Notes: generated by a model from the letters alone, not told the origin. Positions 17,632-29,096 are shown, counted from the stretch's first letter. The stretch: DNA of 64,000 bases from C-114 sp963719285 (GCA_963719285.1 CAVRBO010000004.1:434001-498000), one strand, 5' to 3'. Numbers and translations: made by a program.

Positions 17632-19056
17632 ATGGCAACATCAGGGACCACTTTCCGCGACGAGCTCCTCGTCAACGTCCGACGCGACGATCCGTGGCCT
17701 CTCCATCAGCAGCTCGAACACGCGTTGCGCACGGCCATCCAGGCCGGCCGTTTCGAGGCCGGTTCGGCACTGCCCTCCACGCGGAGCCTGGCCGACCAGC
17801 TCGGGATCTCCAGGGGCGTCGTCGTGGAGGCGTTCGAGCAGCTCGTCGCGGAGGGCTACCTCACGAGCCAGCAGGGCGCGGCGACCCGGGTGTCCACGAC
17901 CGTCGGCCCGCGCTCCGAGGTACCTGCCGCCCGCGCGGTAGCGCCGGTGGGTCGGATCGACTTCCGCTACGGCCGTCCGGACGTCAGTGAGTTCCCACGC
18001 CAGGTCTGGCTCCGTGCTCTTCGCCGTGTCCTCACCGACACGCCGAGCGAGCGTCTGGGCTACCTGGACAGCCGTGGGGCCCCGGAGCTCCGCGAGGCCC
18101 TGGCCGCCTATCTCAACCGGGTGCGCGGCACGGCCGCCCACCCGGCGCGGATGGTGATCTGCAACGGGTTCGCGCAGGCGCTTGCCCTCGTCACGCAGGT
18201 CATGAAGGCGAACGGGGCGACCCGGATCGCGGTCGAGGACCCCGGCCAGCGAGATACGATCCGGGCCGCTCGACAGGCAGGCCTGGACGTGGTCGCGATC
18301 CCGGTCGACGAGTCCGGTATCGACGTGGCCGCCCTCGACCGAAGCGACCCCGACGCCGTCATCCTCACCCCGGCTCACCAGTTCCCGACCGGCGCCGTGC
18401 TGTCGGCCGAACGCCGCTCCGCGCTCGCGGCCTGGGCGACGAACGGCGACCGGCTCGTCCTCGAGGACGACTACGACGCCGAGTATCGGTACGATCGGGA
18501 GCCCATCGGCGCGATCCAGGGACTTGCGCCGGAGCAGGTGGTGTATGCCGGTTCCGCGAGCAAGACCCTGGCGCCCGGGCTGCGTCTCGGCTGGCTCCTC
18601 GTTCCGGCGACCCTCGTGGACCAGGTCGCCGAGGCCAAGGAGGCCACCGACCGCGGCTCGGCCAGTCTCGAGCAGCTGGCGTTCGCCGACGTCCTGTCGA
18701 GGGGTGACTTCGCGGGCCATCTCCGTCGCATGCGCCCGATCTATCGGGGTCGGCGAGACGCGCTACTCGCGGCGCTGGCCCGGGACCTTCCGGAGGTTCG
18801 ACCGATCGGCGCCTCGGCCGGCCTCCACGTGACCGCCTGGCTCCCGGCCGGCGCCGACGAACGCGGCATCGTCGCCCGGGCGGCAGCCCTCGGGGTCTCC
18901 GTGGACGGCATCACGCCGTACTTCGTCGAACGTCCGGAGCACGGCGGCCTGCTCTTCGGCTACGGGACCACGACGGAGGGGGCGATCCGGGAGGGTGTCC
19001 GGCTGATCGCCCTCGCCTATGCCGGGACGGGAGACCGTCCGGCCGCCGCACTCTAG
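17632..19056 (+). CDS. MocR/PdxR-type regulator (GntR HTH plus aminotransferase fold)
   Basis: The 474-residue protein has an N-terminal winged helix of the GntR type (QLEHALRTAIQAGRFEAGSA, LPSTRSLADQLGISRGVVVE) and a class I aminotransferase domain from about residue 110. The pyridoxal-phosphate lysine lies in SASKTLAPGLRLGW, and the aspartate that binds the ring nitrogen lies in EDDYDAEYRYD. These regulators sense PLP or amino compounds. It is divergent from the YCII/hydrolase pair and is followed by an MFS transporter; either neighbour could be its target. Confidence 0.9.
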   Translation: MATSGTTFRDELLVNVRRDDPWPLHQQLEHALRTAIQAGRFEAGSALPSTRSLADQLGISRGVVVEAFEQLVAEGYLTSQQGAATRVSTTVGPRSEVPAARAVAPVGRIDFRYGRPDVSEFPRQVWLRALRRVLTDTPSERLGYLDSRGAPELREALAAYLNRVRGTAAHPARMVICNGFAQALALVTQVMKANGATRIAVEDPGQRDTIRAARQAGLDVVAIPVDESGIDVAALDRSDPDAVILTPAHQFPTGAVLSAERRSALAAWATNGDRLVLEDDYDAEYRYDREPIGAIQGLAPEQVVYAGSASKTLAPGLRLGWLLVPATLVDQVAEAKEATDRGSASLEQLAFADVLSRGDFAGHLRRMRPIYRGRRDALLAALARDLPEVRPIGASAGLHVTAWLPAGADERGIVARAAALGVSVDGITPYFVERPEHGGLLFGYGTTTEGAIREGVRLIALAYAGTGDRPAAAL

Positions 19057-19179
19057 CCCGGGACGGCCGGGCGGCCGGATCGCCCGGAAGTGGTCCTCCT
19101 CCGCGGCCACTCACTGGACCTTTCCCAAGCGCCAGTGGCGCACGACGATGCCCGAAAGAACGCATCGGAGACCGACGCC

Positions 19180-20454
19180 ATGAGTGTCCTGACCGCCGGA
19201 CCCGGGGAACGCGAACTTGCGAACCGTTCGCGACCGGCCCTCCTGAGTCCCGCGCTGATCCTCGTCTTTCTCGCGTCCCTTGGCGGTGATGTGAGCTTCT
19301 ATCTCCTGCTCACGACCGTCCCGTCCTATGCGTCGTTCCTGGGCGCTGACGGCGTGGGTGCCGGGCTCGCCACCGGAGTGCTCATGATCTCGAGCGTCGT
19401 CGCGGAACTCGCCACGCCGTGGATCGTCACGCGGTCCGGGTATCGGGCGACGTTCGCGGGCGGCCTCTTCCTCCTGGGTGCGCCCGCCCTGGTGCTGGCC
19501 GGGACCTCCGACCTGGCGGTCGTGCTGGCCGTCTCGCTCGTCCGCGGCCTCGGCTTCGGGGTCACGGTCGTCGCCGGCGGAGCCCTGGCCGCGTCTCTCG
19601 TTCCCTCCGAGCGACGTGGCGAGGGCCTGGGTCTCTACGGCCTGGTCGTGGGCATCCCGGCGATCGTCGCACTGCCGCTGGGCGCCTGGCTCGTCGCGCA
19701 GTTCGGGTACGCACCCGTGTTCATCGCCGGAGCGGCGAGCGCGCTCGTGGTCATCGTGACGGCCCTCGGCCTGCCCGCCTCGGATCGCGCCTCGGAGGCC
19801 GCCTCGGATCCGCCGCTCGGGGTGCTTGCGGCACTCCGGCGCCCGGAACTCGCCCGCCTCGCCGTCGTCTTCGTGGGAACCACGGCCGCCGCGGGCGTGG
19901 TGGTCACCTTCCTGCCCCTGGCGGTCCGCGCCGCGGACGACCTCGTGGCGGTGGCGTTGTTCGTCCAGGCGCTGGCGGCGACGTTCGCCCGATGGGCGGC
20001 GGGCCGCTACGGCGACCGCCACGGGTCGCGGCGGCTGCTCGGTCCGGGCCTCGCGATCGCGGCGATCGGCGTGTTCTGCCTCGTCCTCGTCGGCAGCCCC
20101 GTCGCCGTCGTCGGCGGAGCGACGCTCTTCGGGGTGGGGTTCGGCGTGAGCCAGAACGCGACACTGGCCCTGATGTTCGAGCGCGTCCCGCGCGCCGGCT
20201 ACGGCGCGGCCAGCGCCGTCTGGAGCATCGCCTACGATGCGGGCATGGGCGCCGGCGCCGCCGCGTTCGGCCTGATCGCCGCCGAGGCGGGCTACCCGTC
20301 GGCATTCGCCCTGACGGGGTTGGTCATGCTGAGCGCACTCGCCCCGCTGTGGCGCGAGCGGCATCACGTCTCGGCGACCACAGCGACCACAGCGACCACG
20401 GCACTCACGGCGGTCGCGACCCGTGCGGCCGGACCCGCGTGCCTGGCGGGCTGA
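19180..20454 (+). CDS. Major facilitator superfamily transporter
   Basis: The 424-residue protein starts at the ATG at 19180 and has 12 hydrophobic segments separated by short loops, with the MFS inter-helix motif around RWAAGRYGDRHGSRRL. The frame is open from 19090, but that leader is hydrophilic and overlaps nothing useful. It resembles drug/arabinose-efflux type MFS proteins; the substrate is unknown. The C-terminal tail has a run of Ala-Thr repeats (ATTATTATTA) encoded by a small triplet-like repeat near 20390. It follows the MocR gene. Confidence 0.85.
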   Translation: MSVLTAGPGERELANRSRPALLSPALILVFLASLGGDVSFYLLLTTVPSYASFLGADGVGAGLATGVLMISSVVAELATPWIVTRSGYRATFAGGLFLLGAPALVLAGTSDLAVVLAVSLVRGLGFGVTVVAGGALAASLVPSERRGEGLGLYGLVVGIPAIVALPLGAWLVAQFGYAPVFIAGAASALVVIVTALGLPASDRASEAASDPPLGVLAALRRPELARLAVVFVGTTAAAGVVVTFLPLAVRAADDLVAVALFVQALAATFARWAAGRYGDRHGSRRLLGPGLAIAAIGVFCLVLVGSPVAVVGGATLFGVGFGVSQNATLALMFERVPRAGYGAASAVWSIAYDAGMGAGAAAFGLIAAEAGYPSAFALTGLVMLSALAPLWRERHHVSATTATTATTALTAVATRAAGPACLAG

Positions 20455-20653
20455 CGACACCCTATCGCGACGAATCCCCCGTGGAGGGGCACGATTCCGG
20501 CACCGAACCGCAACCCGGCGTAACTGACGCCCGGCCCCGTTTTGACCATACTTCGGACACTACGACCCGATGCCTCGAGACGGGGCCTGGTTCCGACTGG
20601 CTTCATCGTCGACCGTCGTCATCCGGTATCCGCAGGGCACGCACAGGAGACCC

Positions 20654-22798
<2,145 letters not shown>

Positions 22799-22934
22799 GG
22801 CGCCGGCGGCGCCATCGCCGGCCCGCTCGAACCCCTTGCTGGACGGCACGCCCCCGCGGGACGTTCGGCTCTGGGCTTGATGGTCCCCGCATGCGAGTCT
22901 GTCGACGCTGGCTCACGTGCAGGAGGGCGCCGCG

Positions 22935-23444
22935 ATGCGCGCACTGGTCGTCTACGAATCGATGTTCGGGAATACGCGCGACGTGGCGCTCGCGATCGCC
23001 GACGGGATCGGCACGAAGATGCCGGTCGACACGGTCGAAGTCGGGGCCGCGCCGACCGCGCTCCCGTTGGACGTGAGCCTGCTCGTCGTCGGCGGACCGA
23101 CCCACGTCCATGGGATGTCCACGCCCCGGACGCGGGCGAATGCCGCCGAGCGCTCGGGCGGCGAGCTCGTGTCCAAGGGCCCGGGCATGCGCGAGTGGCT
23201 GGCCGAGGTCCACGCCGGCTCCGGGGTGAAGGCGGCCGCGTTCGACACGCGGTCCAACGGCCCCGCGCTCCTGACCGGGTCCGCCGCCAAGGGGGCCGCG
23301 AGCATGCTCCGCCGCGCCGGTGTGGGACGACTCGAACAACCCCGCAGCTTCGTTTTGGACGGCGTGACCGGCCCACTCACCGATCGGGTCCCGGTCGAAC
23401 AGATCGAAGCGGCGCGGGCTTGGGGTGTCGCCCTCGCCTCGTAG
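22935..23444 (+). CDS. Flavodoxin-like protein
   Basis: The ATG at 22935 stands eight bases after AGGAGG. The product begins MRALVVYESMFGNTRDVA, the FMN phosphate-binding loop of flavodoxins (SxxGNT), followed by LLVVGGPTHVHGMSTP, the second FMN loop. At 169 residues it fits short-chain flavodoxin-like proteins, here perhaps a stand-alone regulatory or electron-carrier type. It follows glutamine synthetase by about 135 bp and may have its own promoter. Confidence 0.85.
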   Translation: MRALVVYESMFGNTRDVALAIADGIGTKMPVDTVEVGAAPTALPLDVSLLVVGGPTHVHGMSTPRTRANAAERSGGELVSKGPGMREWLAEVHAGSGVKAAAFDTRSNGPALLTGSAAKGAASMLRRAGVGRLEQPRSFVLDGVTGPLTDRVPVEQIEAARAWGVALAS

Positions 23445-23474
23445 GACTCACCGGCCTCGCGCGACTCGAGCCGC

Positions 23475-23927
23475 CTAATCGATCTCGAGGCCCTCGTAGG
23501 CGAGCGTCAACTCCTCGATCGCGACGTCCGTGCCCTTGGCGTTCAGCGGACCGCTCGTGTGCTTGACGACGCGCGCGTTCTTGAGCTTCCAGGTCAGCAC
23601 GATCTCGGTGTGATCCTCGTTCTGGAGCTGGATCGTGACGTTCCGGACGGCCGTCGGGTCGCCGTTCCGGGTCTGGTCGAGCCAGCGGTAGAGGTTGAGC
23701 GAGCCGATGATCCCGCGCTTGAGCGTGACGTCGCTCACCCGGGCGAGGCCTGTGAGCTTGCGCCTGGCGTTGTCCTTGTCGTTGCCGTTCCGGTACTCGA
23801 TGACGTCCACGCTCATCGCGATCTGGCTGCACTCGGCGAATCCGGCCTCCGGCCCGGCCGTCACGCCGTCTCCCAGGTCGACGAGGAAGTTGAACCGGGC
23901 GTATGGGTGGTTGCGGAGCACAGCCAT
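23475..23927 (-). CDS. Tail-tube-like protein (T4 gp19 / contractile-injection type)
   Basis: The product has 150 residues and starts at the ATG at 23927 after AGGAGG. It reads NHPYARFNFLVDLGD, then AGFAECSQI, VIEYRNGND, KLTGLARVSDVTLKRG and WKLKNARVVKHTSGPLNAKG. This is the pattern of phage tail-tube proteins and of the inner tube (Afp1/Pvc1-type) of extracellular contractile injection systems: FxVxxG, GFxExSG, YRxG, LxGLxxxxxvTLKRG. It lies 14 bp behind a second, divergent tube-like gene. No sheath, baseplate or ATPase gene accompanies it in the window. Confidence 0.8.
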   Translation of the reverse strand: MAVLRNHPYARFNFLVDLGDGVTAGPEAGFAECSQIAMSVDVIEYRNGNDKDNARRKLTGLARVSDVTLKRGIIGSLNLYRWLDQTRNGDPTAVRNVTIQLQNEDHTEIVLTWKLKNARVVKHTSGPLNAKGTDVAIEELTLAYEGLEID

Positions 23928-23941
23928 CTCGGCCTCCTGGG

Positions 23942-24361
23942 TCAGTCCGGTCTCGGGTCGAGCCAGACGAGGTCCTCGAAGCTGAGTTCGAGCTCCTCGA
24001 TGGCGATCTCGGCGCTCAGCGCATCGAAGGACGGGCCCGACCAGCGGCGTGGCCAGGCGCGGACGAGCCGCCATGCGTTCACGATGGTCCCGCCAGGAGC
24101 CGACAGCTGGCGGATCGTGACATCGCGCCGCTCGTCCTTGCCATCCACGATGTGGCGACGCCAGTCATAGAGCTCGCGAGAGGTCGTGACCGCTCGCCGG
24201 AGGGTGACCGGAGCGAATCGATTCGGCGGCCTGTCGAGCGGCGCGTCCAGGTCGGTCTCGGACGTGAGCGGCCCGACGTGGGCGAACCCGATCTCGCGGT
24301 CGCCGATCTGGACCTGGAACGTATCGACCCTCAGGAGCGGATCCGGATCCCGTGAAGGCAT
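23942..24361 (-). CDS. Second tail-tube-like protein
   Basis: The 139-residue product has the same family layout in a more diverged form: FQVQIGDREIGFAHVGPL at the N-terminus, APVTLRRAVTTSRELYDWRR in the middle and IAIEELELSFEDL at the end, which matches IAIEELTLAYEGLEID of its neighbour. It is the upstream gene of the pair on the minus strand. Paired tube paralogs are usual in contractile injection systems, where one caps or starts the tube. The rest of such a system is absent here. Confidence 0.65.
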   Translation of the reverse strand: MPSRDPDPLLRVDTFQVQIGDREIGFAHVGPLTSETDLDAPLDRPPNRFAPVTLRRAVTTSRELYDWRRHIVDGKDERRDVTIRQLSAPGGTIVNAWRLVRAWPRRWSGPSFDALSAEIAIEELELSFEDLVWLDPRPD

Positions 24362-24407
24362 CGCCCGCCGATGCTAGCGCCGCGTCCCGGCGCGGCGCAA
24401 CGGCAGG

Positions 24408-24830
24408 TCACGACGCGACATGGCCGACCTCCTGGACGAGCCAGCCGTTGCCGTCCGGATCGCTCAGGGAGACGAACGTCTCGTAGTCCTTCCGCTCCGC
24501 GTGCACGCCCGGCGTCTGGCCCTCCGGCCCGAAGTGGAACGGCTCGCTGGCGTCCACGCCGCGCTCCACGAGCCACGCCCTCGCGGCGACGATGTCGGTC
24601 ACGATGAGGTGCAGACCCTGGTACGTGCCCGGCTCCACCGCCGAGACCCCCACCCCGATCGTGATCGAGCAGGCCGAGCCCGGCGGGGTCAACTGGACGA
24701 CGCGGAAGGCGTCGCCGGCACGGTGGTCGACGTCCAGCGCGAATCCCATCTTCTCGACGTAGAACGCCTTCGCCCGATCCACGTCCGAGACGGGAACCAC
24801 CACGAGCTCGAGCTTGAAATCCACGGCCAT
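24408..24830 (-). CDS. VOC-family (glyoxalase-like) protein
   Basis: The product reads LELVVVPVSDVDRAKAFYVE near the start, IVTDIVAARAWLVERGV in the middle and VSLSDPDGNGWLVQEV at the end, the two beta-alpha-beta-beta-beta modules of vicinal oxygen chelate proteins. Family members bind a metal and act as lyases, dioxygenases or resistance proteins; no substrate can be assigned. The ATG at 24830 lies one base after AGGAGG, too close, so the in-frame GTG at 24824 with a seven-base spacer is probably the real start. Confidence 0.85.
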   Translation of the reverse strand: MAVDFKLELVVVPVSDVDRAKAFYVEKMGFALDVDHRAGDAFRVVQLTPPGSACSITIGVGVSAVEPGTYQGLHLIVTDIVAARAWLVERGVDASEPFHFGPEGQTPGVHAERKDYETFVSLSDPDGNGWLVQEVGHVAS

Positions 24831-25029
24831 GCCTCCTGAGTATCGGCTCAGGGTACGGAGGTTCGGCCCACGGCGCCAAGCTCGGGGCGGCACGTCGGGC
24901 GCCGCCGGCCCGGATCGGACGCTCAGACCGTGAGTCGGCGGCGCCGGCCACGACAGACGGAGACAGTGCCGAGATGGCAGTCGGTCACTGTCAGACTCGA
25001 CGGACACGCAGTCGGACTGGAGGTGATCG

Positions 25030-25914
25030 ATGGCGCCGAACGACGGGGCAGCGGACGGGGCGGCCGGCGCCCACGCCGAGCACGAGGACCACCCCTGGAC
25101 GATCCAGATCCCGGACCATCCCACGCGCAAGGACTCGAAGGAGTACATCCACGCGCGATCGTCCATGAACAAGATGGCCAAGAGCGTCGATGGCCTCTTC
25201 TACGGCCCGCCGCCCTACCAGGACCACCACGGCGGCGGGCTCTGGCTCAAGGACGACCAGGGCTGGTTCGTCGTCCGGAACCTTGCCGGCATCGAATGGA
25301 GCGCGCAGTTCTGCGCGGATCCGGCCAAGGTCGACCTGCTCCGCCAGAACGCCCGCCGGCTCTACGCCGCGTTCCCGGATGCCGTCACGGAGCTGGGCAT
25401 CCGGGAATTGCTCGACACGCCGATCGTGGACGCGGACGGCATCGCCCGCTGGACCGATTCCATCTGCAACGCGAGCATGCCGCTCGAGGTCGCGTACCAC
25501 ACCGGTGTGCTCCCCAAAGCATCGACCGGTGGAGTCCACCACTACCCGAGTCCGATCGCCGAGATCGAGCTCTTCAAGCGCGACGACTTCCAGCTCTGGG
25601 TCAGTGACCAGCAGGGCACGCTGGCGGCCGTGGTCCCCCTCGCACCGCGCGGCTCGAACGACGGGCGCGTCCGCGTGCTGCTGGCCGCGACCGAGAGCGA
25701 TCCGGCGGTACCGACCCCCCTGGCCACGCTCGTCGGCGCTCACCCGGCCGGGCCCGCCGGCGCTCATCCGGCCGGGCCTGTCGGCGCTCATCCGGCCGGG
25801 CCCTTCGGCGCGATCGTGGGTGCCGCGCCGGAGCCCCCGGAGGATCCGACGATCCTGCAGGCGGACCATCCCCTCGCGATCGAAGCCTTCGCACTCCAGA
25901 ACGACCCCGACTGA
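25030..25914 (+). CDS. DUF6424-type protein with a C-terminal GAHPAGPx repeat
   Basis: Residues 20-215 form one unit: EHEDHPWTIQIPDHPTRKDS, EYIHARSSMNKMAK, GLWLKDDQGWFVVRNLAG, IEWSAQF. I recall this as DUF6424, known in actinobacteria and relatives without assigned function. The tail then holds three copies of an eight-residue repeat (25735-25806) followed by an acidic end. There is no signal peptide or membrane segment. Start ATG 25030. Confidence 0.6.
   Translation: MAPNDGAADGAAGAHAEHEDHPWTIQIPDHPTRKDSKEYIHARSSMNKMAKSVDGLFYGPPPYQDHHGGGLWLKDDQGWFVVRNLAGIEWSAQFCADPAKVDLLRQNARRLYAAFPDAVTELGIRELLDTPIVDADGIARWTDSICNASMPLEVAYHTGVLPKASTGGVHHYPSPIAEIELFKRDDFQLWVSDQQGTLAAVVPLAPRGSNDGRVRVLLAATESDPAVPTPLATLVGAHPAGPAGAHPAGPVGAHPAGPFGAIVGAAPEPPEDPTILQADHPLAIEAFALQNDPD
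25735..25806 (+). repeat. Three tandem 24-bp in-frame repeats
   Basis: Units at 25735, 25759 and 25783 each encode GAHPAGP plus one variable residue (A, V, F). The last two units are nearly identical. The repeat keeps the reading frame and probably varies in number by slippage. Confidence 0.85.
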
Positions 25915-25985
25915 GCGCGCCCGCCGCTGGGGCGGCGGACCTTCGGGTACTGGTCGGCACCGCACACGCGTGTGACGCTGGGGCC

Positions 25986-28085
25986 ATGACCCGCGAACCC
26001 GGTGTGGCTCACGGCGCCCTCGGGACCGAGCCGCGCCCCGCCGACGCCGCCCTCGTGCGCCTCGAGGCCGAGCGGCTTCGCCTCGTCGAGGCGCTCCGGG
26101 TGAGCAAGCTCCACTTCGACGAGTCCCAGCGGACCGCCCACGTCGGCAGCTGGGACCTGGAACTCGCGACTGGCGCACTGTGGTGGTCCGACGAGTCGTG
26201 CCGCATCTTCGGGGTGGAGCCGGGCACGTTCGAAGAGACCCAGGAGGCGTTTCAGGAGTTCGTCCACCCGGACGACCGCGCCAAGGTGGTGCGATGTGTG
26301 GCCTCGAGCACGAACGTATCGCCCGTATCGACCGATTACCGGATCGTGAAGGCCGACGGATCGATCCGGATCGTCCACGAGGAGGCCGAGGTCATCCGTG
26401 ATGACCGCGGCGAGGCGGTCCGGTTCGTCGGGACGACCCAGGACATCACCGACGCCGTGGCCGCGGACGAGGAGCGGACCCGTCTCGTGTCCGCGGTCGA
26501 GCAGACCGCCGACTCGATCTGGATGCAGGACCTGAACAACATGGTCACGTACGTCAACCCGGCGTTCACCCGCGCGTACGGCTACCCGCCCGAGGCGATC
26601 GTCGGCCGCCACGCGCGGATCGTCGACAGCGGCCGACAGGACGCGGCGTTCTTCGTCGACGTCTGGGCCACCGCCGCCGCGGGTCGGACATGGAAGGGCT
26701 CGATCGTCAACCGGCGCATGGACGGGTCCGACTTCGAAGTCGCCGCCGTCATCTCGGGGATCCGCGATGCCTCGGGCCGGGTGATCTCCTACATGCAGAC
26801 CGATCGGGACATCACCCGCGAGCGTGCCCTGGAGAGCGCGCTGGAACGCGAGGCCCGGGAGCGCGGGTCGATCGAGGCGGCCCTCGCGCGGATCGACGCC
26901 GAGGCGACGCCCGAAGAGGTAGCCACGATCGCGTGCTCGGAGATCATCGGCCTGTCGAACGTGGATTCGGCCTTCGTCATCATCCTCGAGCCCGATTCCG
27001 GTTGGGTCCTGGCGGTCGAGGGTCGCAATGCCGACCGGACTCCGACGGGCACGCCGATCTCGATCCCGAGACTGCGACGCCTGCACGAGAGCGCACGTCG
27101 CGGACCATGGGTGGACGCCTGGGAACCCGATCCCGCCGACGGTCCGATCGCCCGGATGCTCACGGAGGGCGGCGTGCATTCGATGGCGTTCGCCCCGTTC
27201 CCGTGCGCCGGGGGCTCGATCGGCCTCATCGGCGTGGCGGCGTACGACGCGACCAAGGCCACCCATCTCGTCGAGCGGCTCCCTGCGCTGGTCACCTTCG
27301 GGTCGATCGTGGGCACGCTCATCGGGCCACGCCTCGGCGTGCGCCGCACGGCCGCGGCGGACCGAGCGGAGGTCCAGGCCGTGATCGACTCGGCCGAGTT
27401 CCGGCCCTTCTTCCAGCCGATCGTCGACCTGAACGATGGCACCGTCCCGGGCTATGAAGCGCTCACTCGGTTCGCCGATGGCCGACCGCCCGGCGTCCTG
27501 TTCGCGGCCGCGGCCCGGGTCGGCCTTGGTCCGGAGCTCGAAACCGCGTGCCTGAGGGCGTCGCTCGAGGCCGCGGAGCGCCTCCCCGCGGGCGCCTACC
27601 TGAGCGTCAACGCCTCACCCGAGCTCATCGTGTCGGGGGGCGTGCGCGCCCTGCTCGGCTCGGTCGACCGCCTGATCGTCCTCGAGATCACCGAGCATGT
27701 CGCGATCGACGACTACGCGGCCGTGCGGGCCGAGCTCGCGCAGCTCGGGCCGATCCGCCTCGCCGTCGACGACGCCGGAGCCGGCTACGCGAGCTTCCGC
27801 CATATCCTCGAGCTCAGCCCCGCGTTCGTGAAGATCGACATCGCCCTCGTCCGGAACATCGACACGGAGCCGGCGCGCCAGGCGCTCATCGCCGGGATGG
27901 GCTACTTCGCGGTGAAGGGCGGGCTCCACCTGATCGCCGAGGGGATCGAGACGCGGGAGGAGCTCGAGGCCCTGCGGGCGCTGGGTGTCCCGTTCGGCCA
28001 GGGGTTCCTGCTCGGCGTGCCAAGCGACGCCGGCGAGACCGAGTCCTGGCCGGTCCGGATCAGCCTTCCGGGTACGCGCGACTAG
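25986..28085 (+). CDS. PAS-PAS-EAL cyclic-di-GMP phosphodiesterase with a GAF-like region
   Basis: The 699-residue soluble protein has a first PAS fold at about 40-160 (VGSWDLELATGALWWSD, FVHPDDRAKVV, RFVGTTQDIT) and a second at about 165-285 (MQDLNNMVTYVNPAFTRAYG, YMQTDRDITRE). A GAF-like segment follows to about 450, then a C-terminal EAL domain. The EAL motif is YEALTRF. Further catalytic-site blocks are EITEHVAIDDY, the acidic pair in AVDDAGAGYASF (DDFG in most enzymes, here DDAG) and FVKIDIALVRN. It likely hydrolyses c-di-GMP in response to a small ligand or redox signal. Its stop overlaps the converging sugar transferase by four bases. Confidence 0.88.
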   Translation: MTREPGVAHGALGTEPRPADAALVRLEAERLRLVEALRVSKLHFDESQRTAHVGSWDLELATGALWWSDESCRIFGVEPGTFEETQEAFQEFVHPDDRAKVVRCVASSTNVSPVSTDYRIVKADGSIRIVHEEAEVIRDDRGEAVRFVGTTQDITDAVAADEERTRLVSAVEQTADSIWMQDLNNMVTYVNPAFTRAYGYPPEAIVGRHARIVDSGRQDAAFFVDVWATAAAGRTWKGSIVNRRMDGSDFEVAAVISGIRDASGRVISYMQTDRDITRERALESALEREARERGSIEAALARIDAEATPEEVATIACSEIIGLSNVDSAFVIILEPDSGWVLAVEGRNADRTPTGTPISIPRLRRLHESARRGPWVDAWEPDPADGPIARMLTEGGVHSMAFAPFPCAGGSIGLIGVAAYDATKATHLVERLPALVTFGSIVGTLIGPRLGVRRTAAADRAEVQAVIDSAEFRPFFQPIVDLNDGTVPGYEALTRFADGRPPGVLFAAAARVGLGPELETACLRASLEAAERLPAGAYLSVNASPELIVSGGVRALLGSVDRLIVLEITEHVAIDDYAAVRAELAQLGPIRLAVDDAGAGYASFRHILELSPAFVKIDIALVRNIDTEPARQALIAGMGYFAVKGGLHLIAEGIETREELEALRALGVPFGQGFLLGVPSDAGETESWPVRISLPGTRD

Positions 28086-28861
28086 TCCGGCTGGCGGACC
28101 ACCGCTCGCCGGACGCCGTGCCGCCGTCGCCGGCGGCCGGGCTTCGCCTCGACCGGGAGACCCGCCTCTCCGGCCGCGTCAGGCTTCACCACGGCCGGGA
28201 GTCCCGCCTCACCAGCCGCCGGGTCGGGCTCGCCGATCACCTGACCGGCCATGGGGAAGCCGAGGGCCAGGTCGTCCTCGACGATCACGACATCCGTCCG
28301 GTGCACGACCTGTTTGATCGTGCGCAGCACGATCGTCAGGTCGAGCAGCAGGCTCCAGTGGTCGATGTACCACACATCGAGCCGGACTCGATCCTTGAAC
28401 TGGAGGCTGTTGCGGCCGTTGACTGCCGCCCAGCCCGTGATCCCCGGCCGCATCTCATGGCGCCGGTGCTCTTCCGGGGTGTAGTGGTCCAGGTAGTGGC
28501 TGAACAGCGGCCGGGGCCCGACGAGGCTCATGTCGCCGCGGAGGACGTTCCACAGTTCGGGCAGCTCATCCAGGCTCGTCCCGCGCAGGAAGCGCCCCAG
28601 TCGGGTGATCCGCGCGTCGTCGGTGAGGTACCAGACCTCCCCCGGGCGCGCCGACCGCATGCTCCGGAACTTGATGATCGTGAACGGCCGCCCACCCAGG
28701 CCGGGCCGCTCCTGGCGGTACAGGACCGGCCCACCCATCGTGACCCGGACCGCGAGCGCGATCGCCGCGAGGAACGGTGACAGGACGATAAGTGCCGCCA
28801 GGGCGCCGACGATGTCGATGCCCCGCTTCACGGCGAGCGCAGCCCGTCGTCGGCGCGTCAT
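28082..28861 (-). CDS. Polyprenyl-phosphate sugar-1-phosphate transferase
   Basis: The family PF02397 pattern is complete: one N-terminal membrane helix (DIVGALAALIVLSPFLAAIA), then GGPVLYRQERPGLGG, FTIIKFRSMR, RFLRGTSLDELPELWNVLRG, DMSLVGPRP, and RPGITGWAAVNGRNSL. These enzymes load the first sugar phosphate on undecaprenyl phosphate for exopolysaccharide or glycoprotein synthesis at the inner membrane face. The C-terminal tail holds two near repeats of AAGEAGLP and a basic end, an extension not usual in the family. No other polysaccharide genes are adjacent. Confidence 0.9.
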   Translation of the reverse strand: MTRRRRAALAVKRGIDIVGALAALIVLSPFLAAIALAVRVTMGGPVLYRQERPGLGGRPFTIIKFRSMRSARPGEVWYLTDDARITRLGRFLRGTSLDELPELWNVLRGDMSLVGPRPLFSHYLDHYTPEEHRRHEMRPGITGWAAVNGRNSLQFKDRVRLDVWYIDHWSLLLDLTIVLRTIKQVVHRTDVVIVEDDLALGFPMAGQVIGEPDPAAGEAGLPAVVKPDAAGEAGLPVEAKPGRRRRRHGVRRAVVRQPD

Positions 28862-29020
28862 CCCCTGTCCCTCGGGTGGTTGTTCGTCATCCCGACATGA
28901 ACGGGCCTGTCAACCCACATGTCAATTGGGCCTTTCGGGTGGGCTGTCGGGTGGGTCCCCGGTCATGCGTCGTCTGGGCGGACTGGCGCTCGGGCCGCTG
29001 ATCGCGGTCCGTCTGGGGAT

Positions 29021-29096
29021 TGGAGCGGGAGGCAGGGATCGAACCTGCGACTCTCTGCTTGGAAAGCAGGCACTCTGCCAGCTGAGTTACTCCCGC
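29021..29096 (-). tRNA. tRNA-Gly (UCC)
   Basis: The 76 bases fold as a full tRNA. The acceptor strand GCGGGAG pairs with CTCCCGC, the D arm is present, the anticodon loop TTTCCAA reads UCC, the T arm has GGTTCGATCCC, and CCA is encoded at the 3' end. It is intact, unlike the glycine tRNA remnant at 15.5 kb, whose 5' half it resembles. Confidence 0.95.

Noticed and set aside
19111..20460. A 449-residue minus-strand frame
   Set aside because: It is antisense to the MFS gene and made of charged low-complexity sequence.
22800..22824. GC-rich inverted repeat after glutamine synthetase as a terminator
   Set aside because: The repeat is short and GC-only, with no T-run; self-complementarity is expected at this base composition.
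25735..25806. Short tandem repeats as a possible CRISPR array
   Set aside because: The units are contiguous, in frame and coding, without spacers. No CRISPR array was found anywhere in the window.
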